From Quatrionicoccus australiensis (GTDB lineage Bacteria > Pseudomonadota > Gammaproteobacteria > Burkholderiales > Rhodocyclaceae): 64,000 nucleotides of DNA. Shown one piece after another: positions 56,387 to 64,000 of the stretch. A model generated the notes under the pieces. The model was not told where the DNA came from. It made no database searches and was given only the letters and a program-made list of their open reading frames with translations. A program made the position numbers and the translations under genes. The stretch covers positions 2,170,001 through 2,234,000 of the forward strand of contig NZ_CP075188.1 in the NCBI RefSeq assembly GCF_020510525.1, given 5' to 3'. The stretch's first letter is position 1; every line of letters starts with the position of its first letter.

Positions 56387-57025
56387 TTATGCGCCGTTTG
56401 CCAGGAGCAGCGCCTTCAGTTCGGCAACTTCAGCTTCTAGCGCGCCGACCCGCGCCTTGAGGTCGGCCAGTTCTTCACTGGCCGCAGCCTTGCCCACCCC
56501 AGCCACAAGGCTCTCCGCGGCCGGCTGGCCGCTCAGCAGGTGTGTCCAGCGCTCTTCCCTGGTGCCAGGCAGACGAGGCAGGCGCAGCACCAGGCCGCCG
56601 TCAGCGCGCTCGGCCAGTTCTTCGAGAAATGCCTCGACCGAAGAAATATCGGCAAATTTGTGCAGGCGCTCGCAGTTCAGGCGCAACTCGCCGGCCGTCT
56701 GCGGGCCGCGCAGCATCAGCACGGTGAGCAAAGCCGATGCCTGGCTCGGCACACCAAGCTGCTTTTCCAGGTTGTGCGCGAAACGCGCCACCCGACTGCC
56801 GCTGACTTCGCTGACCAGACCGAGATCCTTGAGGCTATCGATGGCCTGCAGGATCTCCGGCTCCCCCAGCTCAAGCACCGGGTTGCGGCTGGTCTTCTGG
56901 TTGCAACCGGCGGCCAGCGCATTGATCGAGAGCGGATAGGTATCGGGTACGGTGCGTTGCTTCTCGACCAGGGTAGCGAGAACGCGGGTTTCGACGAGGG
57001 ACAGTTCGGGAAGGGAAAGCGACAT
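56387..57025 (-). CDS. yceH: YceH family protein (UPF0502, DUF480)
   Basis: A 212-residue tandem winged-helix protein. Family motifs are ETRVLATLVEKQRTVPDTYP, NALAAGCNQKTSRNPV and LMLRGPQTAGELR. A C-terminal coiled coil (LADLKARVGALEAEVAELKA) is typical. The function is unknown. It starts 50 bases after the exonuclease stop. Confidence 0.92.
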   Translation of the reverse strand: MSLSLPELSLVETRVLATLVEKQRTVPDTYPLSINALAAGCNQKTSRNPVLELGEPEILQAIDSLKDLGLVSEVSGSRVARFAHNLEKQLGVPSQASALLTVLMLRGPQTAGELRLNCERLHKFADISSVEAFLEELAERADGGLVLRLPRLPGTREERWTHLLSGQPAAESLVAGVGKAAASEELADLKARVGALEAEVAELKALLLANGA

Positions 57026-57075
57026 ACGTTTGCAGGTTCCGGGTTGAGCAGTGAATCGGGATGGCAGGATCGGCC

Positions 57076-57687
57076 TCAGGCCGGCAGGTCGTTATTTTGC
57101 CGCCAGGTCCGGTAAATGCGCAGCGCGACGTGCGCATCGTTGGCGGCGTAGAGAATCTGCCGCTCGTTGAGGCGTGCATTGGCCCAGTTGCTGGTCCCGA
57201 TCTTTTTCGACTTTTGCAGCTTCTGACCGAAATAATGCGCCACCGCCACCTTGGCGCCGACCGTGCCGCGATGCCCCGGCCCGCGCAGCTCTTCGCCGAG
57301 ATCGAGGACATTCTGCAAGGCGATGTTCAGGCGCGTATGCAGTGCGCTGCGGTCGTTGCCCAGGCCAAAACCAACCTTGAGCACGCCGGGAGCTTCGAGC
57401 ACCGCTTTCAGCACGTCGAGTGCGGGCGTTCCCACCACGGGGAAAAGATAGGCGTGCTCGTCGGTCGCCAGCTGGATCAGATGCGGCCCGGTCGACACCT
57501 CGCCCTTCAGGAAAGTCGGCTTGGACTCGGTATCGAAACCGATGGCGTCGGCCGCCATCAGTGCCGTCCGGGCCTCTTCAGCCTGCGCGGCAGAACTGAC
57601 CAGCGTGATGCTGGCAAGCCCGATACCGGGATAGAGCGGCAATTCGGCGGCGGCCAGATCGCTGCGACTCAATACAACTTCACTCAA
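57076..57687 (-). CDS. 3'-5' exonuclease, DEDDy/RNase D type
   Basis: A 203-residue exonuclease domain protein. The metal site is Asp52 and Glu54 in GFDTESKPTF. A second Asp is in VGFGLGNDRSAL, and the last motif YAANDAHVALRIY carries the Tyr/Asp pair of the DEDDy subgroup. It lacks the HRDC domains of RNase D, so it is the short stand-alone type. Its substrate (RNA or DNA) is unknown. Confidence 0.9.
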   Translation of the reverse strand: MSEVVLSRSDLAAAELPLYPGIGLASITLVSSAAQAEEARTALMAADAIGFDTESKPTFLKGEVSTGPHLIQLATDEHAYLFPVVGTPALDVLKAVLEAPGVLKVGFGLGNDRSALHTRLNIALQNVLDLGEELRGPGHRGTVGAKVAVAHYFGQKLQKSKKIGTSNWANARLNERQILYAANDAHVALRIYRTWRQNNDLPA

Positions 57688-57786
57688 ATTGGCCTCCTGC
57701 AGGCAGTCGACCGTAAATTGCCTTGCCCCGGGAACGTTCTGACTGCCATCAATGTATCCTTGCCTTTTTTCTCAAGAAGCAAGTGT

Positions 57787-58041
57787 ATGGGATCACGCCG
57801 GCCGAAAGGCATCATTGCCTGGCTGAAAGACAAATTTTCAGTCCGCCCCGCCCCGACTTCCGAAATTGCCCGCGCCCAAAGCCTGATCGCGGCAATTGAT
57901 CGCGGCGGCATTCCGCTCAATACCGCCAGGGTCAATGCCATTGCGCGCGACCTCGGCCTGGAGGTTTCGCGTCACGCCGCGGTCGAGCAGACCGTCCTGC
58001 GCATCCGCCAGGCCCTGACCCGAGTCGGCCGCGATGGCTAA
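57787..58041 (+). CDS. Small conserved hypothetical protein
   Basis: An 84-residue basic, helical protein. The second half (AIARDLGLEVSRHAAVEQTV) looks like a small helical DNA- or RNA-binding segment, but I recognise no family. The ATG at 57787 has a weak AAGAAG upstream. It overlaps the GIY-YIG gene by 8 bases, so the two are coupled. Confidence 0.7.
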   Translation: MGSRRPKGIIAWLKDKFSVRPAPTSEIARAQSLIAAIDRGGIPLNTARVNAIARDLGLEVSRHAAVEQTVLRIRQALTRVGRDG

Positions 58042-58321
58042 GAAGCCCTGGTTTCTCTATCTGATCGAATGTTGCGACGGCAGCATCTACACCGGCATCA
58101 CCGTCGATGTTGCCGCCCGCTACGCGGCCCATTGCCAGGGCACCGGCGCCCGCTATACACGCTCGCACCCGCCGCTACGCCTGCTCGGGCATGAGCAGCA
58201 CCCGGACCGCTCCAGCGCCTCGAAAGCCGAATACAGGATCAAGCAATTGAGCCCTCAGGAAAAACGGCACCATGCCACCACGCTGGCCAAGCAGACTGAA
58301 TTGCAGGTGCCGGAAAAATAG
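58034..58321 (+). CDS. GIY-YIG nuclease family protein (YhbQ-like)
   Basis: A 95-residue stand-alone GIY-YIG domain. FLYLIECCDGSIYTGIT holds the two strands of the motif, the catalytic-type Arg is in VAARYAAH, and a Glu in SKAEYRIKQL completes the fold. Such proteins may act on DNA in repair, but their role is mostly unproven. It is coupled to the small gene upstream. Confidence 0.88.
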   Translation: MAKKPWFLYLIECCDGSIYTGITVDVAARYAAHCQGTGARYTRSHPPLRLLGHEQHPDRSSASKAEYRIKQLSPQEKRHHATTLAKQTELQVPEK

Positions 58322-58422
58322 CCGCTGGCCCTTTGCCCGCCATGGCCTAGACTGAGTACAAGGGGCTTTGCCCCGGCAACGGACGCAATTTCCGCTTGAT
58401 GCTCAAAACCACGGAGGTCAGC

Positions 58423-58995
58423 ATGACCGATACATCAGCCACCACTCAGGTCGCGCAACGCTCCACGACGCAAAATGCCGAGTTGGCACAAAGCAGAACC
58501 CGCTCCGCATCGGAAACCCAGATCAGCCTGCGCGATGAAATGAACGTGCAGATTCTCGAAGCATCCGCCGCGGTATCGCTCAAGACCGGCGAACAGTCGC
58601 AAGCCCTGCTCTTTCGCAGCGCGATCGACCGGATCAACGAATATCTCGCCCCCACACTTGGCACCGATGCCATCCAGGGCAAGATGAGTGAAGACAATTC
58701 AGCCGAAGCGACCGCCGCACGTATCGTCTCGCTGTCTACCGCCTTTTACGACAGTTACGCCGCCCAACACCCCGGTGACGACCCGGAGCAGCTGGCCACC
58801 AATTTCGTCAACCTGATCCGCGGCGGTTTCGAAAAAGGCTTCAACGAGGCAAAAGACATCCTGCAAGGCTTGCAGGTCTTCAGTGGCGATATCGAAAGCG
58901 GCATCATGCGGACCTTCGATCTGGTCAACCAGGGTTACGACGACTTTCTCGCCAGCAAACTGGGTACGGCAAGCGAAACCACGAAGACGGCCTGA
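58423..58995 (+). CDS. DUF5610 domain protein
   Basis: A 190-residue, mainly helical protein. INEYLAPTLGTDAIQG, TAARIVSLSTAFYDSYAAQH and GGFEKGFNEAKDILQGL match the DUF5610 pattern, in proteins of unknown role. The first 40 residues are low-complexity (Ser/Thr/Gln). I use the ATG at 58423, behind a strong GGAGG, over an ATG nine codons earlier. No signal peptide is seen. Confidence 0.75.
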   Translation: MTDTSATTQVAQRSTTQNAELAQSRTRSASETQISLRDEMNVQILEASAAVSLKTGEQSQALLFRSAIDRINEYLAPTLGTDAIQGKMSEDNSAEATAARIVSLSTAFYDSYAAQHPGDDPEQLATNFVNLIRGGFEKGFNEAKDILQGLQVFSGDIESGIMRTFDLVNQGYDDFLASKLGTASETTKTA

Positions 58996-59020
58996 AACCA
59001 GCCGCCAACCCGGACCCATG

Positions 59021-59056
59021 AAAACAAAAAGCACCCGCGCGGGTGCTTTTTGTTTT
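59021..59056 (+). terminator. Bidirectional terminator between DUF5610 gene and membrane-protein gene
   Basis: An 18-base-pair palindrome: AAAACAAAAAGCACCCGC with its complement. T-runs on both strands let it end both convergent genes. Confidence 0.85.
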
Positions 59057-59073
59057 GCGGCAACCCGACCTGA

Positions 59074-59448
59074 TCAGGTCGTCTCTGCCGGAGGATTATT
59101 TGCTCCCCCCTCCTCTTCTTCGAGCCTGGCATCATCATCAAGCGACATCAAGCCGCGCTTGCCTTCCAGCTTCTGTTGCTCATAGCGCAGCCTGGCTTCT
59201 TCCGCCCGTCGCTCGCGGAACTCCTTTTCCTTCTGTTGTCGCAGCTTTTCCTGCTCGTAGTGAATCTTGCTCCTGTAGGCGGCTTCACCAAGCATTAATA
59301 GCACGCCAAGCATCCCGAGCGACATGAACGCAGTCAGGAACGTTTTTTCCAGCACCGTGTAGAGCGCAATCAGCGCCAGCAGGGCACGCCATCCGACAAG
59401 CCACAACAGGTAGGGACGGTCGTCAAAATTGAATTTGAGGTGATCCAT
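59074..59448 (-). CDS. Small membrane protein with charged C-terminal coiled coil
   Basis: A 124-residue protein with two transmembrane segments at about 14-58 (LLWLVGWRALLALIALYTVL, FMSLGMLGVLLMLG), then a highly charged helix (about 65-105, QEKLRQQKEKEFRERRAEEA) in the cytoplasm. I do not recognise the family. I use the ATG at 59448. It is convergent with the DUF5610 gene. Confidence 0.65.
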   Translation of the reverse strand: MDHLKFNFDDRPYLLWLVGWRALLALIALYTVLEKTFLTAFMSLGMLGVLLMLGEAAYRSKIHYEQEKLRQQKEKEFRERRAEEARLRYEQQKLEGKRGLMSLDDDARLEEEEGGANNPPAETT

Positions 59449-59568
59449 GAGCAATCTTGCTGACAGCTAACACGTGAGTTAATCCAGACTGACCAGAGCA
59501 TCATATCGACCGGCAGCTCTATCGCTTGTCGCCAGGTCATTCCATGCCGATGAACTTTTTGCCACTGG

Positions 59569-59593
59569 AAAAACAAAACGCCCCGGAGGGCGC
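59569..59593 (-). terminator. Terminator of tRNA-Ser
   Basis: CGCCC and GGGCG arms around a short loop, then TTTTGTTTTT on the minus strand, about 20 bases after the tRNA. Confidence 0.7.
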
Positions 59594-59609
59594 ATGTTTT
59601 CGATGTTGC

Positions 59610-59702
59610 TGGCGGAGACGGAGGGATTCGAACCCTCGATGCAGGTTTTGCCCGCATGCTCCCTTAGCAGGGGAGTGCCTTCGACCTCTCGGCCACGTCT
59701 CC
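59610..59702 (-). tRNA. tRNA-Ser (anticodon GCT)
   Basis: A 93-base class II tRNA with acceptor GGAGACG/CGTCTCC, anticodon stem CTCCC/GGGAG around CTGCTAA (anticodon GCT, codons AGC/AGT), a long variable arm (ATGCGGGCAAAACCTGCAT), GGTTCGAATCC in the T arm and an encoded CCA end. Confidence 0.95.
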
Positions 59703-59727
59703 GGATCCAGACTTCAACGAGGCGCGG

Positions 59728-59756
59728 ATGATATAGCCTCCGCGCCCTTTGGTCAA
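59728..59756 (-). promoter_or_regulatory. Promoter of tRNA-Ser
   Basis: TTGACC and TATCAT with a 17-base spacer on the minus strand, each one base from consensus. The predicted start is about 20 bases before the tRNA. Confidence 0.65.
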
Positions 59757-59760
59757 ACTT

Positions 59761-60981
59761 TTACTGGTCCAGACCGAAGGTGCGGTGCAGGACGCGAACG
59801 GCCAGCTCCAGGTACTTCTCGTCGAGCACGACGGAAATCTTGATCTCGGAGGTCGAGATCATCTGGATGTTGATGCCTTCGTCGGCCAGCGCCTTGAACA
59901 TCTTCGAGGCGACACCCGGGTGCGAGCGCATGCCGACGCCGACCGCCGAGACCTTGCAGATCTTGTTGTCGCCGGTGACTTCGCGAGCGCCCAGACGGGT
60001 CTTGACGCCTTCGAGGATTTCCTTGGTCTTGGCGAAATCGCCGCGGTTGACCGTGAAGGAAAAGTCGGTGGTGCCGTCGCGACCAACGTTCTGGATGATC
60101 ATGTCAACGTCGATGTTGGCGTCGGCGATGGAGCCCAGGATCTGGTAGGCAATACCCGGGGTATCCGGCACGCCGAGCACGGTCAGCTTGGCTTCGTCGC
60201 GATTGAAGGCGATCCCGGAGATGATCGGTTGTTCCATTTTCTTGTCTTCCTCAACAGTGATCAGCGTGCCTTCCCCTTCGTCCTGGAAGCTGGAAAGAAC
60301 GCGCAGTTTGACCTTGTACTTGCCGGCGAATTCGACCGAGCGGATCTGCAGCACCTTGGAGCCGAGGCTGGCCATTTCCAGCATCTCTTCGAAGGTGATG
60401 GTGTCGAGCTTCTTGGCTTCCGGCACGACGCGCGGGTCGGTGGTGTAGACGCCATCGACGTCGGTGTAGATCTGGCATTCGTCTGCCTTCAGCGCAGCAG
60501 CAAGCGCGACGCCGGAGGTATCGGAACCGCCACGACCGAGCGTGGTGATGTTGCCGAACTCATCGACACCCTGGAAGCCGGCCACGACAACCACCTTGCC
60601 GGCATCGAGATCGCGCCGCATGTTGGTCTCGTCAATCGACAGGATGCGCGCCTTGGTGAAGGTGCTGTCGGTCAGGACCTTGACCTGGCCGCCAGTGTAG
60701 CTGCGCGCCGGGATGCCGATATTCATCAGCGCCATCGAGAGCAGACCGATGGTGACCTGCTCGCCGGTGGAGCAGATCTGGTCGAGCTCGCGCGGATCCG
60801 GGCTGGCCTGAACTTCCTTGGCCAGCGCAATCAGCTTGTTGGTTTCGCCGCTCATTGCGGAAACGACCACCACAACCTGGTGACCTTGCGCGTGGAACTT
60901 CGCCACCCGCTTGGCGACATTCTTGATGCGCTCGGGATTACCGACCGACGTGCCGCCGTATTTTTGAACAATCAACGCCAT
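59761..60981 (-). CDS. lysC: Aspartate kinase (LysC)
   Basis: A 406-residue aspartokinase, the first enzyme of the lysine/threonine/methionine pathway. The ATP/aspartate site begins with VQKYGGTSVG at 5-14, followed by VVVSAMSGET, TLGRGGSDTSG and the VYTTDPR stretch. Two C-terminal ACT domains (about 265-406) provide feedback control by lysine and threonine, as in other monofunctional class enzymes of about 400 residues. It is monocistronic, upstream of tRNA-Ser on the same strand. Confidence 0.96.
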   Translation of the reverse strand: MALIVQKYGGTSVGNPERIKNVAKRVAKFHAQGHQVVVVVSAMSGETNKLIALAKEVQASPDPRELDQICSTGEQVTIGLLSMALMNIGIPARSYTGGQVKVLTDSTFTKARILSIDETNMRRDLDAGKVVVVAGFQGVDEFGNITTLGRGGSDTSGVALAAALKADECQIYTDVDGVYTTDPRVVPEAKKLDTITFEEMLEMASLGSKVLQIRSVEFAGKYKVKLRVLSSFQDEGEGTLITVEEDKKMEQPIISGIAFNRDEAKLTVLGVPDTPGIAYQILGSIADANIDVDMIIQNVGRDGTTDFSFTVNRGDFAKTKEILEGVKTRLGAREVTGDNKICKVSAVGVGMRSHPGVASKMFKALADEGINIQMISTSEIKISVVLDEKYLELAVRVLHRTFGLDQ

Positions 60982-61093
60982 GGATTCATCCGGTTAAACG
61001 TTGGAAACATGAAAAAGAGGGCGGGATTTTACCCCACCCTGTTCTTTTTCCGAAGGAAATCAGCGACGGTGATTGCCGTCGCCCGACTGATAT

Positions 61094-62020
61094 CTAGAGA
61101 TCGGCCAAGGTTCGCAGATGCGCCCCGACGCTGCGCGCCAGCGAGGTCATCACGTAACCGCCTTCGAGCATCGAGACAATGCGCTTGTCGCAAATTTCGG
61201 CCGCCAGCTTCATCAGCTGATCGGTACACCAGGCAAAATCCTTTTCAACCAGCTTCAGGCCACCCATATCGTCTTCGTAATGCCCGTCGAAGCCAGCCGA
61301 GATCAGGATCATCTGCGGATTGAACTCGCGCAGACGCGGCATCCAGACCTGGGTGACGGCATCGCGGAACTCTTCGCCACCGCAACCGGCGGCAAGCGGC
61401 ACATTGCACATGTTGGCGGCCGGCTTGTCAGTACCGCTATACGGATAGAAAGGATGCTGGAAGATACTGCACATCAGCACCTGCTCGTCACCGGCGAAAC
61501 AGTCTTCGGTGCCGTTGCCATGGTGCACGTCGAAGTCGATGATCGCCACACGCTCCAGGCCATGGGCCTTGATGGCGTGACGGGCGGCAACACCGATGTT
61601 GTTGAAGAAGCAGAAGCCCATCGGGGTCGATTTTTCGCAATGGTGGCCGGGCGGACGCACGGCACAGAAGGCGTTCTGGATTTCTTTCCGCATGACGAGG
61701 TCGACCGCCAGGCAACCGGCGCCGGCGGCCCGCAAGGCAGCCTGCCAGGTATGCGGATTCATGGCGGTATCCGGATCAAGATGGACGACGCCATGCTCGG
61801 GTGAAGCACGCTTGATGCGCTCGAGGTGCGATGCCGGATGGACGCGCAGCAGTTGTTCGAAGGTCGCCAGCGGGGCATCGTAATAAACAAAATAGGCATC
61901 GATCCCTTGCGCAATCAGGTGATCATTGATGGCCGTCAGACGTTGCGGGCATTCCGGGTGATGCGACCCCATGTCGTGCAACTGGCAGTCGCGATGGGTA
62001 ATGAAAGCAGTGGTTGTCAC
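61094..62020 (-). CDS. Histone deacetylase/acetoin-utilisation family hydrolase
   Basis: A 308-residue class II HDAC-like amidohydrolase. Catalytic motifs are RPPGHHCE (His126/His127), IDFDVHHGNG with zinc ligands Asp164 and His166, and SAGFDGHYED with the third ligand Asp. Bacterial members act on acetylated polyamines or lysines; the substrate is not known here. I start at the GTG at 62020 with AAAGAGAA upstream, because the 19 residues before it are basic and not family-like. Confidence 0.9.
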   Translation of the reverse strand: MTTTAFITHRDCQLHDMGSHHPECPQRLTAINDHLIAQGIDAYFVYYDAPLATFEQLLRVHPASHLERIKRASPEHGVVHLDPDTAMNPHTWQAALRAAGAGCLAVDLVMRKEIQNAFCAVRPPGHHCEKSTPMGFCFFNNIGVAARHAIKAHGLERVAIIDFDVHHGNGTEDCFAGDEQVLMCSIFQHPFYPYSGTDKPAANMCNVPLAAGCGGEEFRDAVTQVWMPRLREFNPQMILISAGFDGHYEDDMGGLKLVEKDFAWCTDQLMKLAAEICDKRIVSMLEGGYVMTSLARSVGAHLRTLADL

Positions 62021-62157
62021 TTTTTTGTTCTCTTTCGTCTCTTCGTCTCTTCGAACCGCCCGCCACCGAAGGCGCACGTCGAGATTCCATTATGGTCCCA
62101 ATCATTGCGCCGCTTCAAGCATTAGAATTGGCTGGAATAATTTTCGGATAAATCAGC

Positions 62158-63102
62158 ATGCAGGCAGCAAACCAGGCTTCATCAGGCGACCGGCGACGGG
62201 CGCTGGAGAACGTTCTTGCCGAAACGGGAAAAATCATTCTCGGCAAGGAGAAGGAAATCCGCACGGCGGTGGCCTGCCTGCTCGCCGGCGGCCACTTGCT
62301 GATCGAGGATATGCCCGGCATGGGCAAGACAACGCTGGCGCACGCCCTGGCCCACCTGCTCGGCCTCGATTTCGCCCGCATCCAGTTCACCAGCGACCTG
62401 CTACCTGCCGACATTACCGGCGTCTCCATTTATGAGCGGGAGAAAGGCGAATTCCGCTTCCTGCCCGGGCCGATCTTTGCCCAATTGCTGCTCGCCGACG
62501 AGATCAACCGCGCCACACCGAAAACCCAGAGCGCCTTGCTCGAGGCGATGGAAGAGGGCCAGGTGACGGCCGAAGGCCAGACCCGTCCGCTGCCAACCCC
62601 GTTCTTCGTCATCGCCACCCAAAACCCGGCACACCAGATCGGCACCTTTCCACTGCCCGAATCGCAGCTCGACCGTTTCCTGATGCGCATCGAACTCGGT
62701 TACCCGGACCGGATGGCCGAGCGCGCCTTGCTCGCGGCCGGCGGTCAACGGCAAAAAGCCGAGCAATTGCCGGCCTTGCTCAATGCCGCAGACCTGCCGG
62801 CCCTGCAGCAGGAAGTTGCCGCCATCCATGCCGCCGGACCGCTCATCGAATACGTGCAGGCACTGCTTGAAGCCAGCCGGCTGAGTCCCGATTTTCGCCA
62901 TGGCCTGTCACCGCGCGCCGGCCTCGCCCTGCTCGCCGCCGCCCGCGCCTGGGCCTGGCTGGCCGGACGGGCAATGGTCCTGCCCGACGATGTGCAGGCC
63001 GTATTCCCTGCCATCGCACGACATCGCCTGCTCCTGGCGCAAGGCGGCCAGGCTGGCGCCGAAGACATTGCAGCCCTGCTTCGCTCGGTTGCCATCCCTT
63101 AA
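62158..63102 (+). CDS. MoxR-family AAA ATPase
   Basis: A 314-residue AAA_3 ATPase, a chaperone-like factor often encoded with DUF58 and von Willebrand-type proteins. Walker A is GMGKTT (54-59, Lys57), Walker B is LLLADE (110-115), with NRATPKTQSALLEAMEE after it. A C-terminal helical lid completes the fold. The next gene, DUF58, starts 3 bases on, the usual MoxR partner. A transglutaminase-type gene commonly follows but would lie outside the window. Confidence 0.93.
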   Translation: MQAANQASSGDRRRALENVLAETGKIILGKEKEIRTAVACLLAGGHLLIEDMPGMGKTTLAHALAHLLGLDFARIQFTSDLLPADITGVSIYEREKGEFRFLPGPIFAQLLLADEINRATPKTQSALLEAMEEGQVTAEGQTRPLPTPFFVIATQNPAHQIGTFPLPESQLDRFLMRIELGYPDRMAERALLAAGGQRQKAEQLPALLNAADLPALQQEVAAIHAAGPLIEYVQALLEASRLSPDFRHGLSPRAGLALLAAARAWAWLAGRAMVLPDDVQAVFPAIARHRLLLAQGGQAGAEDIAALLRSVAIP

Positions 63103-63105
63103 TTC

Positions 63106-64000
63106 GTGGGCCTCGTTTCCTCCCTGAAACAGCGCCTGTTCCGCTGGCAGAGCGACGGCACGACGCGCTTCCGGCTGGGTCAGCGGCGAATTTTCATCGT
63201 CCCGACCGGCGCCGGCCTGCTCTTTGCCACGGCCCTGCTCGTCATGCTGATCGGCGCCATCAACTACAACCTGGCGCTCGGCCATGCGCTCGTCTTCCTG
63301 CTCGCCGGCCTGGGCATGGCCGGCATGGTGCACACCTTTCGCAACCTGCATGGACTGCTCGTCACGCCAGGGCGCAGCGAGGCTGTTTTTGCCGGCGAGA
63401 CAGCGCATTTCACGCTGACCCTGGACAACGACAGAAAGCAGCCACGCCAGGCACTGGAACTCGGCATCGCCGGCGAAAAAAACGGTTCCTGCAGCGGTCG
63501 ACCGCCTGGCGAGCACGAAAATCAGCATCCCGCTGCTCGCCCGCCAGCGTGGCTGGCTGGAATTGCCCCGGATTCGCCTGTCGACCGTCTATCCGCTCGG
63601 CCTGTTCGTCGCCTGGAGTTACCTGCAGCCGGCCATGCGCTGCCTGGTTTATCCGCAACCGTTGTTCTCCGCCCTGCCCCCGCCCCGACCGACCGCACAG
63701 GGCGGCGCCCGCAGTGGCGAAGGAGGCGAGGAGGATTTCGCCGGGTTCAGGGAGCGCCAGCCAGCCGACTCGCCGCGCCATGTCGCCTGGAAGGCCAGCG
63801 CCCGGCAAAACGGCGACCAGGGTTTGCTGGTCAAGCAATTCGCCGGCGGTGCCGAAACCGAATTGCAGCTTGACTGGGCGTCGACCGCGGGCATGGCATC
63901 CAGCGAAGAACGTTTGTCTTTGCTCACCGGCTGGGTAATCAGCGCCGCCGATGCAGGCTGCCGTTACAGCCTGGCGATGCCCGGCCAGAATATTCCGCCG
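63106..64000 (+). pseudogene. DUF58 domain protein, frameshifted at a poly-A run, runs off window
   Basis: The N-terminal 125 codons carry two membrane segments (FIVPTGAGLLFATALLVMLI, ALVFLLAGLGMAGMV) and the start of the extracytoplasmic region of DUF58 proteins. At 63476-63482 a run of seven A shifts the frame. The continuation is in another frame (from about 63482 to the end) and contains the DUF58 hallmarks YPLGLFVAW, GEGGEEDFAGFRERQPAD and PRHVAWKASAR. With six A the two parts join as ..GEKTVPAAVD... The shift may be a true mutation or a sequencing error. The GTG start is 3 bases after the MoxR stop. Confidence 0.82.

Noticed and set aside
59721..59746. GGCGCGG..CCGCGCC inverted repeat after lysC as a terminator
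   Set aside because: No T-run follows on the minus strand, and the sequence overlaps a better-supported tRNA-Ser promoter.

Overview
The window looks like the chromosome of a betaproteobacterium, probably of the Rhodocyclales (Dechloromonas/Azonexus-like). This rests on gene content and order (rimP-nusA-infB-rbfA-truB-rpsO-pnp, a scpA-scpB-rluB operon behind trpS, a glycine-riboswitch gcvTHP locus) and on GC-rich core codon use. It is an inference from order and protein character; no marker gene settles the genus. Region 1 (1-13.9 kb, minus strand) is an AT-richer, probably acquired capsule locus read as one overlapping operon: a 2513-residue type I polyketide/fatty-acid synthase, an alpha-oxoamine synthase, an internally deleted mannose-1-phosphate guanylyltransferase remnant, the ABC capsule exporter KpsE-KpsM-KpsT, an alpha/beta hydrolase and the start of one more gene. 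The synthase/alpha-oxoamine pair resembles RkpA/RkpG of rhizobial K-antigen loci, so a dedicated lipid for the polymer is likely. Long homopolymers (G11 in the synthase, G9 in the hydrolase, T9 in kpsM, C15 upstream) suggest slipped-strand phase variation. Region 2 (14-29.6 kb) is core: tRNA-Pro, dksA, the pnp...rimP operon with a promoter and a leader holding two terminator-like hairpins, then an eight-gene operon (PHP phosphoesterase, YciO, M50 protease, trpS, lipid-A N-domain protein, scpA, scpB, rluB). Region 3 (29.6-46.7 kb) is the most striking part. A tandem glycine riboswitch with its own promoter lies at 29.6-29.8 kb on the plus strand, but the gene after it is an integrase. The glycine cleavage operon gcvT-gcvH-gcvP lies 17 kb further on. 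Between them sits an island whose first four genes are three large tyrosine recombinases and a small coiled-coil protein, the ginABCD signature of GInt islands. The island has split the P1 stem of riboswitch aptamer 2: the 5' strand stays with the aptamer and the 3' strand, fused to a terminator hairpin, stays with gcvT. The cargo is a run of secreted or membrane proteins of unknown role, a Sel1-repeat protein, a histidine kinase/response regulator pair and a HAF-repeat autotransporter. Region 4 (46.7-64 kb) is core again: gcvTHP plus a coupled gene, flavodoxin, a DnaJ-like chaperone, an arginase-family protein, several small conserved proteins, tRNA-Ser, aspartokinase, a histone-deacetylase-like hydrolase, and a MoxR ATPase followed by a DUF58 gene with an apparent frameshift at a run of seven A. 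Many very long open frames opposite infB, gcvP, lysC and the synthase are GC-driven shadows and are not annotated.
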